Source: Limanda limanda (lineage: Eukaryota; Chordata; Actinopteri; Pleuronectiformes; Pleuronectidae). Taken from it: a DNA stretch of 64,000 bases. The notes under the pieces are model-generated. The model ran no database searches. It had not been told where the DNA came from and was given only the letters and a program-made list of their open reading frames with translations. The translations under genes and the position numbers were made by a program. This document shows, one piece after another, positions 35,319 through 49,327 of this stretch (position 1 is the first letter of the stretch; the number at the start of each line of letters is the position of its first letter). The stretch covers positions 372,001 through 436,000 of the forward strand of contig NW_026870395.1 in the NCBI RefSeq assembly GCF_963576545.1. The letters run 5' to 3'.

Positions 35319-35636
35319 ACCTTCACAAAAAAAGTTATTCAAGAATATCTCCTCAGATTTGGGGGAATTTCGTCGGTCGACCTCTTCCGAAGGTCGTACA
35401 AGCTCGGGGATGGTACCAATCGATCTGCAGGACCCAAATTAGTCCAGATGCAACCACTTTCCAAGTCTCTCCGACCTTCACAAAAAAAGTTATTCAAGAA
35501 TATCTCTTTCTCCTATGTGCTTTCATCCCTAACCCTAACCCTAACCCTTCCGAAAGTCGGAGAAGCTCAAGGATGGTACCGATCGATGCGCGCAACCCCA
35601 TTTAGTGGGGGTAGAGCCTACTTGCAAGTCTCTCCG

Positions 35637-35800
35637 ACCTTCACAAAAAAAGTTATTCAAGAATATCTCTTTCTCCTATGTGCTTTCATCCCTAACCCTA
35701 ACCCTAACCCTTTCCGAAAGTCGGAGAAGCTCAAGGATGGTACCGATCGATGCGCGCTACCCCATTTAGTGGGGGTAGAGCCTACTTGCAAGTCTCTCCG
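35637..35800 (+). repeat. A unit with one inserted T (164 bp)
   Basis: An extra T lies at 35,711-35,713, just after the telomeric tract (CCCTTTCCG for CCCTTCCG). It shifts the frame and lets an open frame run 429 codons (35,124-36,413), the longest in the window. That the longest frame depends on a frameshift argues against coding. Confidence 0.9.
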
Positions 35801-37887
35801 ACCTTCACAAAAAAAGTTATTCAAGAATATCTCTTTCTCCTATGTGCTTTCATCCCTAACCCTAACCCTAACCCTTCCGAAAGTCGGAGAAGCTCAAGGA
35901 TGGTACCGATCGATGCGCGCTACCCCATTTAGTGGGGGTAGAGCCTACTTGCAAGTCTCTCCGACCTTCACAAAAAAAGTTATTCAAGAATATCTCCTCA
36001 GATTTGGGGGAATTTCGTCGGTCGACCTCTTCCGAAGGTCGTACAAGCTCGGGGATGGTACCAATCGATCCGCAGGACCCAAATTAGTCCAGATGCAACC
36101 ACTTTCCAAGTCTCTCCGACCTTCACAAAAAAAGTTATTCAAGAATATCTCTTTCTCCTATGTGCTTTCATCCCTAACCCTAACCCTAACCCTTCCGAAA
36201 GTCGGAGAAGCTCAAGGATGGTACCGATCGATGCGCGCTACCCCATTTAGTGGGGGTAGAGCCTACTTGCAAGTCTCTCCGACCTTCACAAAAAAAGTTA
36301 TTCAAGAATATCTCTTTCTCCTATGTGCTTTCATCCCTAACCCTAACCCTAACCCTTCCGAAAGTCGGAGAAGCTCAAGGATGGTACCGATCGATGCGCG
36401 CTACCCCATTTAGTGGGGGTAGAGCCTACTTGCAAGTCTCTCCGACCTTCAAAAAAAAAGTTATTCAAGAATATCTCTTTCTCCTATGTGCTTTCAACCC
36501 TAACCCTAACCCTAACCCTTCCGAAAGTCGGAGAAGCTCAAGGATGGTACCGATCGATGCGCGCTACCCCATTTAGTGGGGGTAGAGCCTACTTGCAAGT
36601 CTCTCCGACCTTCACAAAAAAAGTTATTCAAGAATATCTCCTCAGATTTGGGGGAATTTCGTCGGTCGACCTCTTCCGAAGGTCGTACAAGCTCGGGGAT
36701 GGTACCAATCGATCCGCAGGACCCAAATTAGTCCAGATGCAACCACTTTCCAAGTCTCTCCGACCTTCACAAAAAAAGTTATTCAAGAATATCTCTTTCT
36801 CCTATGTGCTTTCATCCCTAACCCTAACCCTAACCCTTCCGAAAGTCGGAGAAGCTCAAGGATGGTACCGATCGATGCGCGCTACCCCATTTAGTGGGGG
36901 TAGAGCCTACTTGCAAGTCTCTCCGACCTTCACAAAAAAAGTTATTCAAGAATATCTCTTTCTCCTATGTGCTTTCATCCCTAACCCTAACCCTAACCCT
37001 TCCGAAAGTCGGAGAAGCTCAAGGATGGTACCGATCGATGCGCGCTACCCCATTTAGTGGGGGTAGAGCCTACTTGCAAGTCTCTCCGACCTTCACAAAA
37101 AAAGTTATTCAAGAATATCTCCTCAGATTTGGGGGAATTTCGTCGGTCGACCTCTTCCGAAGGTCGTACAAGCTCGGGGATGGTACCAATCGATCCGCAG
37201 GACCCAAATTAGTCCAGATGCAACCACTTTCCAAGTCTCTCCAACCTTCACAAAAAAAGTTATTCAAGAATATCTCTTTCTCCTATGTGCTTTCATCCCT
37301 AACCCTAACCCTAACCCTTCCGAAAGTCGGAGAAGCTCAAGGATGGTACCGATCGATGCGCGCTACCCCATTTAGTGGGGGTAGAGCCTACTTGCAAGTC
37401 TCTCCGACCTTCACAAAAAAAGTTATTCAAGAATATCTCTTTCTCCTATGTGCTTTCATCCCTAACCCTAACCCTAACCCTTCCGAAAGTCGGAGAAGCT
37501 CAAGGATGGTACCGATCGATGCGCGCTACCCCATTTAGTGGGGGTAGAGCCTACTTGCAAGTCTCTCCGACCTTCACAAAAAAAGTTATTCAAGAATATC
37601 TCTTTCTCCTATGTGCTTTCATCCCTAACCCTAACCCTAACCCTTCCGAAAGTCGGAGAAGCTCAAGGATGGTACCGATCGATGCGTGCTACCCCATTTA
37701 GTGGGGGTAGAGCCTACTTGCAAGTCTCTCCGACCTTCACAAAAACAGTTATTCAAGAATATCTCCTCAGATTTGGGGGAATTTCGTCGGTCGACCTCTT
37801 CCGAAGGTCGTACAAGCTCGGGGATGGTACCAATCAATCCGCAGGACCCAAATTAGTCCAGATGCAACCACTTTCCAAGTCTCTCCG

Positions 37888-38049
37888 ACCTTCACAAAAA
37901 AAGTTATTCAAGAATATCTCTTTCTCCTATGTGCTTTCATCCCTAACCCTAACCCTAACCCTTCCGAAAGTCGGAGAAGCTCAGGATGGTACCGATCGAT
38001 GCGCGCAACCCCATTTAGTGGGGGTAGAGCCTACTTGCAAGTCTCTCCG
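37888..38049 (+). repeat. A unit lacking one base (162 bp)
   Basis: GCTCAGGATGG at about 37,979-37,989 replaces GCTCAAGGATGG. B-to-B spacing is therefore 643 rather than 644 between 37,733 and 38,376. No other unit shows this loss. Confidence 0.9.
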
Positions 38050-41000
38050 ACCTTCACAAAAAAAGTTATTCAAGAATATCTCTTTCTCCTATGTGCTTTC
38101 ATCCCTAACCCTAACCCTAACCCTTCCGAAAGTCGGAGAAGCTCAAGGATGGTACCGATCGATGCGCGCTACCCCATTTAGTGGGGGTAGAGCCTACTTG
38201 CAAGTCTCTCCGACCTTCACAAAAAAAGTTATTCAAGAATATCTCTTTCTCCTATGTGCTTTCATCCCTAACCCTAACCCTAACCCTTCCGAAAGTCGGA
38301 GAAGCTCAAGGATGGTACCGATCGATGCGTGCTACCCCATTTAGTGGGGGTAGAGCCTACTTGCAAGTCTCTCCGACCTTCACAAAAAAAGTTATTCAAG
38401 AATATCTCCTCAGATTTGGGGGAATTTCGTCGGTCGACCTCTTCCGAAGGTCGTACAAGCTCGGGGATGGTACCAATCAATCCGCAGGACCCAAATTAGT
38501 CCAGATGCAACCACTTTCCAAGTCTCTCCGACCTTCACAAAAAAAGTTATTCAAGAATATCTCTTTCTCCTATGTGCTTTCATCCCTAACCCTAACCCTT
38601 CCGAAAGTCGGAGAAGCTCAAGGATGGTACCGATCGATGCGCGCAACCCCATTTAGTGGGGGTAGAGCCTACTTGCAAGTCTCTCCGACCTTCACAAAAA
38701 AAGTTATTCAAGAATATCTCTTTCTCCTATGTGCTTTCATCCCTAACCCTAACCCTAACCCTTCCGAAAGTCGGAGAAGCTCAAGGATGGTACCGATCGA
38801 TGCGCGCTACCCCATTTAGTGGGGGTAGAGCCTACTTGCAAGTCTCTCCGACCTTCACAAAAAAAGTTATTCAAGAATATCTCTTTCTCCTATGTGCTTT
38901 CATCCCTAACCCTAACCCTAACCCTTCCGAAAGTCGGAGAAGCTCAAGGATGGTACCGATCGATGCGCGCTACCCCATTTAGTGGGGGTAGAGCCTACTT
39001 GCAAGTCTCTCCGACCTTCACAAAAAAAGTTATTCAAGAATATCTCTTTCTCCTATGTGCTTTCATCCCTAACCCTAACCCTAACCCTTCCGAAAGTCGG
39101 AGAAGCTCAAGGATGGTAACGATCGATGCGCGCTACCCCATTTAGTGGGGGTAGAGCCTACTTGCAAGTCTCTCCGACCTTCACAAAAAAAGTTATTCAA
39201 GAATATCTCTTTCTCCTATGTGCTTTCATCCCTAACCCTAACCCTTCCGAAAGTCGGAGAAGCTCAAGGATGGTACCGATCGATGCGCGCTACCCCATTT
39301 AGTGGGGGTAGAGCCTACTTGCAAGTCTCTCCGACCTTCACAAAAAAAGTTATTCAAGAATATCTCCTCAGATTTGGGGGAATTTCGTCGGTCGACCTCT
39401 TCCGAAGGTCGTACAAGCTCGGGGATGGTACCAATCGATCCGCAGGACCCAAATTAGTCCAGATGCAACCACTTTCCAAGTCTCTCCGACCTTCACAAAA
39501 AAAGTTATTCAAGAATATCTCTTTCTCCTATGTGCTTTCATCCCTAACCCTAACCCTAACCCTTCCGAAAGTCGGAGAAGCTCAAGGATGGTACCGATCG
39601 ATGCGCGCTACCCCATTTAGTGGGGGTAGAGCCTACTTGCAAGTCTCTCCGACCTTCACAAAAAAAGTTATTCAAGAATATCTCTTTCTCCTATGTGCTT
39701 TCATCCCTAACCCTAACCCTAACCCTTCCGAAAGTCGGAGAAGCTCAAGGATGGTACCGATCGATGCGCGCTACCCCATTTAGTGGGGGTAGAGCCTACT
39801 TGCAAGTCTCTCCGACCTTCACAAAAAAAGTTATTCAAGAATATCTCTTTCTCCTATGTGCTTTCATCCCTAACCCTAACCCTAACCCTTCCGAAAGTCG
39901 GAGAAGCTCAAGGATGGTAACGATCGATGCGCGCTACCCCATTTAGTGGGGGTAGAGCCTACTTGCAAGTCTCTCCGACCTTCACAAAAAAAGTTATTCA
40001 AGAATATCTCTTTCTCCTATGTGCTTTCATCCCTAACCCTAACCCTAACCCTTCCGAAAGTCGGAGAAGCTCAAGGATGGTACCGATCGATGCGCGCTAC
40101 CCCATTTAGTGGGGGTAGAGCCTACTTGCAAGTCTCTCCGACCTTCACAAAAAAAGTTATTCAAGAATATCTCCTCAGATTTGGGGGAATTTCGTCGGTC
40201 GACCTCTTCCGAAGGTCGTACAAGCTCGGGGATGGTACCAATCGATCCGCAGGACCCAAATTAGTCCAGATGCAACCACTTTCCAAGTCTCTCCGACCTT
40301 CACAAAAAAAGTTATTCAAGAATATCTCTTTCTCCTATGTGCTTTCATCCCTAACCCTAACCCTAACCCTTCCGAAAGTCGGAGAAGCTCAAGGATGGTA
40401 CCGATCGATGCGCGCTACCCCATTTAGTGGGGGTAGAGCCTACTTGCAAGTCTCTCCGACCTTCACAAAAAACGTTATTCAAGAATATCTCTTTCTCCTA
40501 TGTGCTTTCATCCCTAACCCTAACCCTAACCCTTCCGAAAGTCGGAGAAGCTCAAGGATGGTACCGATCGATGCGCGCTACCCCATTTAGTGGGGGTAGA
40601 GCCTACTTGCAAGTCTCTCCGACCTTCAAAAAAAAAGTTATTCAAGAATATCTCCTCAGATTTGGGGGAATTTCGTCGGTCGACCTCTTCCGAAGGTCGT
40701 ACAAGCTCGGGGATGGTACCAATCGATCCGCAGGACCCAAATTAGTCCAGATGCAACCACTTTTCAAGTCTCTCCGACCTTCACAAAAAAAGTTATTCAA
40801 GAATATCTCTTTCTCCTATGTGCTTTCATCCCTAACCCTAACCCTAACCCTTCCGAAAGTCGGAGAAGCTCAAGGATGGTACCGATCGATGCGCGCAACC
40901 CCATTTAGTGGGGGTAGAGCCTACTTGCAAGTCTCTCCGACCTTCACAAAAAAAGTTATTCAAGAATATCTCTTTCTCCTATGTGCTTTCATCCCTAACC

Positions 41001-41909
41001 CTAACCCTAACCCTTCCGAAAGTCGGAGAAGCTCAAGGATGGTACCGATCGATGCGCGCTACCCCATTTAGTGGGGGTAGAGCCTACTTGCAAGTCTCTC
41101 CGACCTTCACAAAAAAAGTTATTCAAGAATATCTCTTTCTCCTATGTGCTTTCATCCCTAACCCTAACCCTAACCCTTCCGAAAGTCGGAGAAGCTCAAG
41201 GATGGTACCGATCGATGCGCGCTACCCCATTTAGTGGGGGTAGAGCCTACTTGCAAGTCTCTCCGACCTTCACAAAAAAAGTTATTCAAGAATATCTCTT
41301 TCTCCTATGTGCTTTCATCCCTAACCCTAACCCTAACCCTTCCGAAAGTCGGAGAAGCTCAAGGATGGTACCGATCGATGCGCGCTACCCCATTTAGTGG
41401 GGGTAGAGCCTACTTGCAAGTCTCTCCGACCTTCACAAAAAAAGTTATTCAAGAATATCTCCTCAGATTTGGGGGAATTTCGTCGGTCGACCTCTTCCGA
41501 AGGTCGTACAAGCTCGGGGATGGTACCAATCAATCCGCAGGACCCAAATTAGTCCAGATGCAACCACTTTCCAAGTCTCTCCGACCTTCACAAAAAAAGT
41601 TATTCAAGAATATCTCTTTCTCCTATGTGCTTTCATCCCTAACCCTAACCCTAACCCTTCCGAAAGTCGGAGAAGCTCAAGGATGGTACCGATCGATGCG
41701 CGCAACCCCATTTAGTGGGGGTAGAGCCTACTTGCAAGTCTCTCCGACCTTCACAAAAAAAGTTATTCAAGAATATCTCTTTCTCCTATGTGCTTTCATC
41801 CCTAACCCTAACCCTAACCCTTCCGAAAGTCGGAGAAGCTCAAGGATGGTACCGATCGATGCGCGCTACCCCATTTAGTGGGGGTAGAGCCTACTTGCAA
41901 GTCTCTCCG

Positions 41910-43849
41910 ACCTTCACAAAAAAAGTTATTCAAGAATATCTCTTTCTCCTATGTGCTTTCATCCCTAACCCTAACCCTAACCCTTCCGAAAGTCGGAGAA
42001 GCTCAAGGATGGTACCGATCGATGCGCGCTACCCCATTTAGTGGGGGTAGAGCCTACTTGCAAGTCTCTCGAACCTTCACAAAAAAAGTTATTCAAGAAT
42101 ATCTCTTTCTCCTATGTGCTTTCATCCCTAACCCTAACCCTAACCCTTCCGAAAGTCGGAGAAGCTCAAGGATGGTAACGATCGATGCGCGCTACCCCAT
42201 TTAGTGGGGGTAGAGCCTACTTGCAAGTCTCTCCGACCTTCACAAAAAAAGTTATTCAAGAATATCTCTTTCTCCTATGTGCTTTCATCCCTAACCCTAA
42301 CCCTAACCCTTCCGAAAGTCGGAGAAGCTCAAGGATGGTACCGATCGATGCGCGCTACCCCATTTAGTGGGGGTAGAGCCTACTTGCAAGTCTCTCCGAC
42401 CTTCACAAAAAAAGTTATTCAAGAATATCTCCTCAGATTTGGGGGAATTTCGTCGGTCGACCTCTTCCGAAGGTCGTACAAGCTCGGCGATAGTACCAAT
42501 CGATCCGCAGGACCCAAATTAGTCCAGATGCAACCACTTTCCAAGTCTCTCCGACCTTCACAAAAAAAGTTATGCAAGAATATCTCTTTCTCCTATGTGC
42601 TTTCATCCCTAACCCTAACCCTAACCCTTCCGAAAGTCGGAGAAGCTCAAGGATGGTACCGATCGATGCGCGCTACCCCATTTAGTGGGGGTAGAGCCTA
42701 CTTGCAAGTCTCTCCGACCTTCACAAAAAACGTTATTCAAGAATATCTCTTTCTCCTATGTGCTTTCATCCCTAACCCTAACCCTAACCCTTCCGAAAGT
42801 CGGAGAAGCTCAAGGATGGTACCGATCGATGCGCGCTACCCCATTTAGTGGGGGTAGAGCCTACTTGCAAGTCTCTCCGACCTTCACAAAAAAAGTTATT
42901 CAAGAATATCTCTTTCTCCTATGTGCTTTCATCCCTAACCCTAACCCTAACCCTTCCGAAAGTCGGAGAAGCTCAAGGATGGTACCGATCGATGCGCGCT
43001 ACCCCATTTAGTGGGGGTAGAGCCTACTTGCAAGTCTCTCGAACCTTCACAAAAAAAGTTATTCAAGAATATCTCTTTCTCCTATGTGCTTTCATCCCTA
43101 ACCCTAACCCTAACCCTTCCGAAAGTCGGAGAAGCTCAAGGATGGTAACGATCGATGCGCGCTACCCCATTTAGTGGGGGTAGAGCCTACTTGCAAGTCT
43201 CTCCGACCTTCACAAAAAAAGTTATTCAAGAATATCTCTTTCTCCTATGTGCTTTCATCCCTAACCCTAACCCTAACCCTTCCGAAAGTCGGAGAAGCTC
43301 AAGGATGGTACCGATCGATGCGCGCTACCCCATTTAGTGGGGGTAGAGCCTACTTGCAAGTCTCTCCGACCTTCACAAAAAAAGTTATTCAAGAATATCT
43401 CCTCAGATTTGGGGGAATTTCGTCGGTCGACCTCTTCCGAAGGTCGTACAAGCTCGGCGATAGTACCAATCGATCCGCAGGACCCAAATTAGTCCAGATG
43501 CAACCACTTTCCAAGTCTCTCCGACCTTCACAAAAAAAGTTATGCAAGAATATCTCTTTCTCCTATGTGCTTTCATCCCTAACCCTAACCCTAACCCTTC
43601 CGAAAGTCGGAGAAGCTCAAGGATGGTACCGATCGATGCGCGCTACCCCATTTAGTGGGGGTAGAGCCTACTTGCAAGTCTCTCCGACCTTCACAAAAAA
43701 CGTTATTCAAGAATATCTCTTTCTCCTATGTGCTTTCATCCCTAACCCTAACCCTAACCCTTCCGAAAGTCGGAGAAGCTCAAGGATGGTACCGATCGAT
43801 GCGCGCTACCCCATTTAGTGGGGGTAGAGCCTACTTGCAAGTCTCTCCG
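41910..43849 (+). repeat. 970-bp tandem duplication (41,910-42,879 and 42,880-43,849)
   Basis: Three A, B, two A, repeated at +970. Rare markers occur in both: TCTCGAACC (about 42,069 and 43,039), GGTAACG (42,176 and 43,146), CTCGGCGATAG in B (42,485 and 43,455), TATGCAAG (42,573 and 43,543), AAAAAACG (42,730 and 43,700). I saw no difference between the copies, so it looks like one of the youngest events here. Confidence 0.88.
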
Positions 43850-45137
43850 ACCTTCACAAAAAAAGTTATTCAAGAATATCTCCTCAGATTTGGGGGAATT
43901 TCGTCGGTCGACCTCTTCCGAAGGTCGTACAAGCTCGGGGATGGTACCAATCGATCCGCAGGACCCAAATTAGTCCAGATGCAACCACTTTCCAAGTCTC
44001 TCCGACCTTCACAAAAAAAGTTATTCAAGAATATCTCTTTCTCCTATGTGCTTTCATCCCTAACCCTAACCCTAACCCTTCCGAAAGTCGGAGAAGCTCA
44101 AGGATGGTACCGATCGATGCGCGCTACCCCATTTAGTGGGGGTAGAGCCTACTTGCAAGTCTCTCCGACCTTCACAAAAAAAGTTATTCAAGAATATCTC
44201 TTTCTCCTATGTGCTTTCATCCCTAACCCTAACCCTAACCCTTCCGAAAGTCGGAGAAGCTCAAGGATGGTACCGATCGATGCGCGCTACCCCATTTAGT
44301 GGGGGTAGAGCCTACTTGCAAGTCTCTCCGACCTTCACAAAAAAAGTTATTCAAGAATATCTCTTTCTCCTATGTGCTTTCATCCCTAACCCTAACCCTA
44401 ACCCTTCCGAAAGTCGGAGAAGCTCAAGGATGGTACCGATCGATGCGCGCTACCCCATTTAGTGGGGGTAGAGCCTACTTGCAAGTCTCTCCGACCTTCA
44501 CAAAAAAAGTTATTCAAGAATATCTCCTCAGATTTGGGGGAATTTCGTCGGTCGACCTCTTCCGAAGGTCGTACAAGCTCGGGGATGGTACCAATCAATC
44601 CGCAGGACCCAAATTAGTCCAGATGCAACCACTTTCCAAGTCTCTCCGACCTTCACAAAAAAAGTTATTCAAGAATATCTCTTTCTCCTATGTGCTTTCA
44701 TCCCTAACCCTAACCCTAACCCTTCCGAAAGTCGGAGAAGCTCAAGGATGGTACCGATCGATGCGCGCTACCCCATTTAGTGGGGGTAGAGCCTACTTGC
44801 AAGTCTCTCCGACCTTCACAAAAAAAGTTATTCAAGAATATCTCTTTCTCCTATGTGCTTTCATCCCTAACCCTAACCCTAACCCTTCCGAAAGTCGGAG
44901 AAGCTCAAGGATGGTACCGATCGATGCGCGCTACCCCATTTAGTGGGGGTAGAGCCTACTTGCAAGTCTCTCCGACCTTCACAAAAAAAGTTATTCAAGA
45001 ATATCTCTTTCTCCTATGTGCTTTCATCCCTAACCCTAACCCTAACCCTTCCGAAAGTCGGAGAAGCTCAAGGATGGTACCGATCGATGCGCGCTACCCC
45101 ATTTAGTGGGGGTAGAGCCTACTTGCAAGTCTCTCCG

Positions 45138-45298
45138 ACCTTCACAAAAAAAGTTATTCAAGAATATCTTTCTCCTATGTGCTTTCATCCCTAACCCTAA
45201 CCCTAACCCTTCCGAAAGTCGGAGAAGCTCAAGGATGGTACCGATCGATGCGCGCTACCCCATTTAGTGGGGGTAGAGCCTACTTGCAAGTCTCTCCG
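45138..45298 (+). repeat. A unit lacking two bases (161 bp)
   Basis: AATATCTTTCTCC at about 45,165-45,177 lacks one CT of the usual AATATCTCTTTCTCC. It breaks the frames running through the array. The next A carries CTCATGGATGG (45,395). Confidence 0.9.
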
Positions 45299-48200
45299 AC
45301 CTTCACAAAAAAAGTTATTCAAGAATATCTCTTTCTCCTATGTGCTTTCATCCCTAACCCTAACCCTAACCCTTCCGAAAGTCGGAGAAGCTCATGGATG
45401 GTACCGATCGATGCGCGCTACCCCATTTAGTGGGGGTAGAGCCTACTTGCAAGTCTCTCCGACCTTCACAAAAAAAGTTATTCAAGAATATCTCCTCAGA
45501 TTTGGGGGAATTTCGTCGGTCGACCTCTTCCGAAGGTCGTACAAGCTCGGGGATGGTACCAATCGATCTGCAGGACCCAAATTAGTCCAGATGCAACCAC
45601 TTTCCAAGTCTCTCCGACCTTCACAAAAAAAGTTATTCAAGAATATCTCTTTCTCCTATGTGCTTTCATCCCTAACCCTAACCCTAACCCTTCCGAAAGT
45701 CGGAGAAGCTCAAGGATGGTACCGATCGATGCGCGCTACCCCATTTAGTGGGGGTAGAGCCTACTTGCAAGTCTCTCCGACCTTCACAAAAAAAGTTATT
45801 CAAGAATATCTCTTTCTCCTATGTGCTTTCATCCCTAACCCTAACCCTAACCCTTCCGAAAGTCGGAGAAGCTCAAGGATGGTACCGATCGATGCGCGCT
45901 ACCCCATTTAGTGGGGGTAGAGCCTACTTGCAAGTCTCTCCGACCTTCACAAAAAAAGTTATTCAAGAATATCTCTTTCTCCTATGTGCTTTCATCCCTA
46001 ACCCTAACCCTAACCCTTCCGAAAGTCGGAGAAGCTCAAGGATGGTACCGATCGATGCGCGCTACCCCATTTAGTGGGGGTAGAGCCTACTTGCAAGTCT
46101 CTCCGACCTTCACAAAAAAAGTTATTCAAGAATATCTCCTCAGATTTGGGGGAATTTCGTCGGTCGACCTCTTCCGAAGGTCGTACAAGCTCGGGGATGG
46201 TACCAATCGATCCGCAGGACCCAAATTAGTCCAGATGCAACCACTTTCCAAGTCTCTCCGACCTTCACAAAAAAAGTTATTCAAGAATATCTCTTTCTCC
46301 TATGTGCTTTCATCCCTAACCCTAACCCTAACCCTTCCGAAAGTCGGAGAAGCTCAAGGATGGTACCGATCGATGCGCGCTACCCCATTTAGTGGGGGTA
46401 GAGCCTACTTGCAAGTCTCTCCGACCTTCACAAAAAAAGTTATTCAAGAATATCTCTTTCTCCTATGTGCTTTCATCCCTAACCCTAACCCTAACCCTTC
46501 CGAAAGTCGGAGAAGCTCAAGGATGGTACCGATCGATGCGCGCTACCCCATTTAGTGGGGGTAGAGCCTACTTGCAAGTCTCTCCGACCTTCACAAAAAA
46601 AGTTATTCAAGAATATCTCTTTCTCCTATGTGCTTTCATCCCTAACCCTAACCCTAACCCTTCCGAAAGTCGGAGAAGCTCAAGGATGGTACCGATCGAT
46701 GCGCGCTACCCCATTTAGTGGGGGTAGAGCCTACTTGCAAGTCTCTCCGACCTTCACAAAAAAAGTTATTCAAGAATATCTCCTCAGATTTGGGGGAATT
46801 TCGTCGGTCGACCTCTTCCGAAGGTCGTACAAGCTCGGGGATGGTACCAATCAATCCGCAGGACCCAAATTAGTCCAGATGCAACCACTTTCCAAGTCTC
46901 TCCGACCTTCACAAAAAAAGTTATTCAAGAATATCTCTTTCTCCTATGTGCTTTCATCCCTAACCCTAACCCTAACCCTTCCGAAAGTCGGAGAAGCTCA
47001 AGGATGGTACCGATCGATGCGCGCAACCCCATTTAGTGGGGGTAGAGCCTACTTGCAAGTCTCTCCGACCTTCACAAAAAAAGTTATTCAAGAATATCTC
47101 TTTCTCCTATGTGCTTTCATCCCTAACCCTAACCCTAACCCTTCCGAAAGTCGGAGAAGCTCAAGGATGGTACCGATCGATGCGCGCTACCCCATTTAGT
47201 GGGGGTAGAGCCTACTTGCAAGTCTCTCCGACCTTCACAAAAAAAGTTATTCAAGAATATCTCTTTCTCCTATGTGCTTTCATCCCTAACCCTAACCCTA
47301 ACCCTTCCGAAAGTCGGAGAAGCTCAAGGATGGTACCGATCGATGCGCGCTACCCCATTTAGTGGGGGTAGAGCCTACTTGCAAGTCTCTCCGACCTTCA
47401 CAAAAAAAGTTATTCAAGAATATCTCTTTCTCCTATGTGCTTTCATCCCTAACCCTAACCCTAACCCTTCCGAAAGTCGGAGAAGCTCAAGGATGGTACC
47501 GATCGATGCGCGCTACCCCATTTAGTGGGGGTAGAGCCTACTTGCAAGTCTCTCCGACCTTCACAAAAAAAGTTATTCAAGAATATCTCTTTCTCCTATG
47601 TGCTTTCATCCCTAACCCTAACCCTAACCCTTCCGAAAGTCGGAGAAGCTCAAGGATGGTACCGATCGATGCGCGCTACCCCATTTAGTGGGGGTAGAGC
47701 CTACTTGCAAGTCTCTCCGACCTTCACAAAAAAAGTTATTCAAGAATATCTCTTTCTCCTATGTGCTTTCATCCCTAACCCTAACCCTAACCCTTCCGAA
47801 AGTCGGAGAAGCTCAAGGATGGTACCGATCGATGCGCGCTACCCCATTTAGTGGGGGTAGAGCCTACTTGCAAGTCTCTCCGACCTTCACAAAAAAAGTT
47901 ATTCAAGAATATCTCTTTCTCCTATGTGCTTTCATCCCTAACCCTAACCCTAACCCTTCCGAAAGTCGGAGAAGCTCAAGGATGGTACCGATCGATGCGC
48001 GCTACCCCATTTAGTGGGGGTAGAGCCTACTTGCAAGTCTCTCCGACCTTCACAAAAAAAGTTATTCAAGAATATCTCCTCAGATTTGGGGGAATTTCGT
48101 CGGTCGACCTCTTCCGAAGGTCGTACAAGCTCGGGGATGGTACCAATCGATCTGCAGGACCCAAATTAGTCCAGATGCAACCACTTTCCAAGTCTCTCCG

Positions 48201-49327
48201 ACCTTCACAAAAAAAGTTATTCAAGAATATCTCTTTCTCCTATGTGCTTTCATCCCTAACCCTAACCCTAACCCTTCCGAAAGTCGGAGAGGCTCAAGGA
48301 TGGTACCGATCGATGCGCGCTACCCCATTTAGTGGGGGTAGAGCCTACTTGCAAGTCTCTCCGACCTTCACAAAAAAAGTTATTCAAGAATATCTCTTTC
48401 TCCTATGTGCTTTCATCCCTAACCCTAACCCTAACCCTTCCGAAAGTCGGAGAAGCTCAAGGATGGTACCGATCGATGTGCGCTACCCCATTTAGTGGGG
48501 GTAGAGCCTACTTGCAAGTCTCTCCGACCTTCACAAAAAAAGTTATTCAAGAATATCTCTTTCTCCTATGTGCTTTCATCCCTAACCCTAACCCTAACCC
48601 TTCCGAAAGTCGGAGAAGCTCAAGGATGGTACCGATCGATGTGCGCTACCCCATTTAGTGGGGGTAGAGCCTACTTGCAAGTCTCTCCGACCTTCACAAA
48701 AAAAGTTATTCAAGAATATCTCCTCAGATTTGGGGGAATTTCGTCGGTCGACCTCTTCCGAAGGTCGTACAAGCTCGGGGATGGTACCAATCGATCCGCA
48801 GGACCCAAATTAGTCCAGATGCAACCACTTTCCAAGTCTCTCCGACCTTCACAAAAAAAGTTATTCAAGAATATCTCTTTCTCCTATGTGCTTTCATCCC
48901 TAACCCTAACCCTAACCCTTCCGAAAGTCGGAGAAGCTCAAGGATGGTACCGATCGATGCGCGCTACCCCATTTAGTGGGGGTAGAGCCTACTTGCAAGT
49001 CTCTCCGACCTTCACAAAAAAAGTTATTCAAGAATATCTCTTTCTCCTATGTGCTTTCATCCCTAACCCTAACCCTAACCCTTCCGAAAGTCGGAGAAGC
49101 TCAAGGATGGTACCGATCGATGCGCGCTACCCCATTTAGTGGGGGTAGAGCCTACTTGCAAGTCTCTCCGACCTTCACAAAAAAAGTTATTCAAGAATAT
49201 CTCTTTCTCCTATGTGCTTTCATCCCTAACCCTAACCCTTCCGAAAGTCGGAGAAGCTCAAGGATGGTACCGATCGATGCGCGCTACCCCATTTAGTGGG
49301 GGTAGAGCCTACTTGCAAGTCTCTCCG

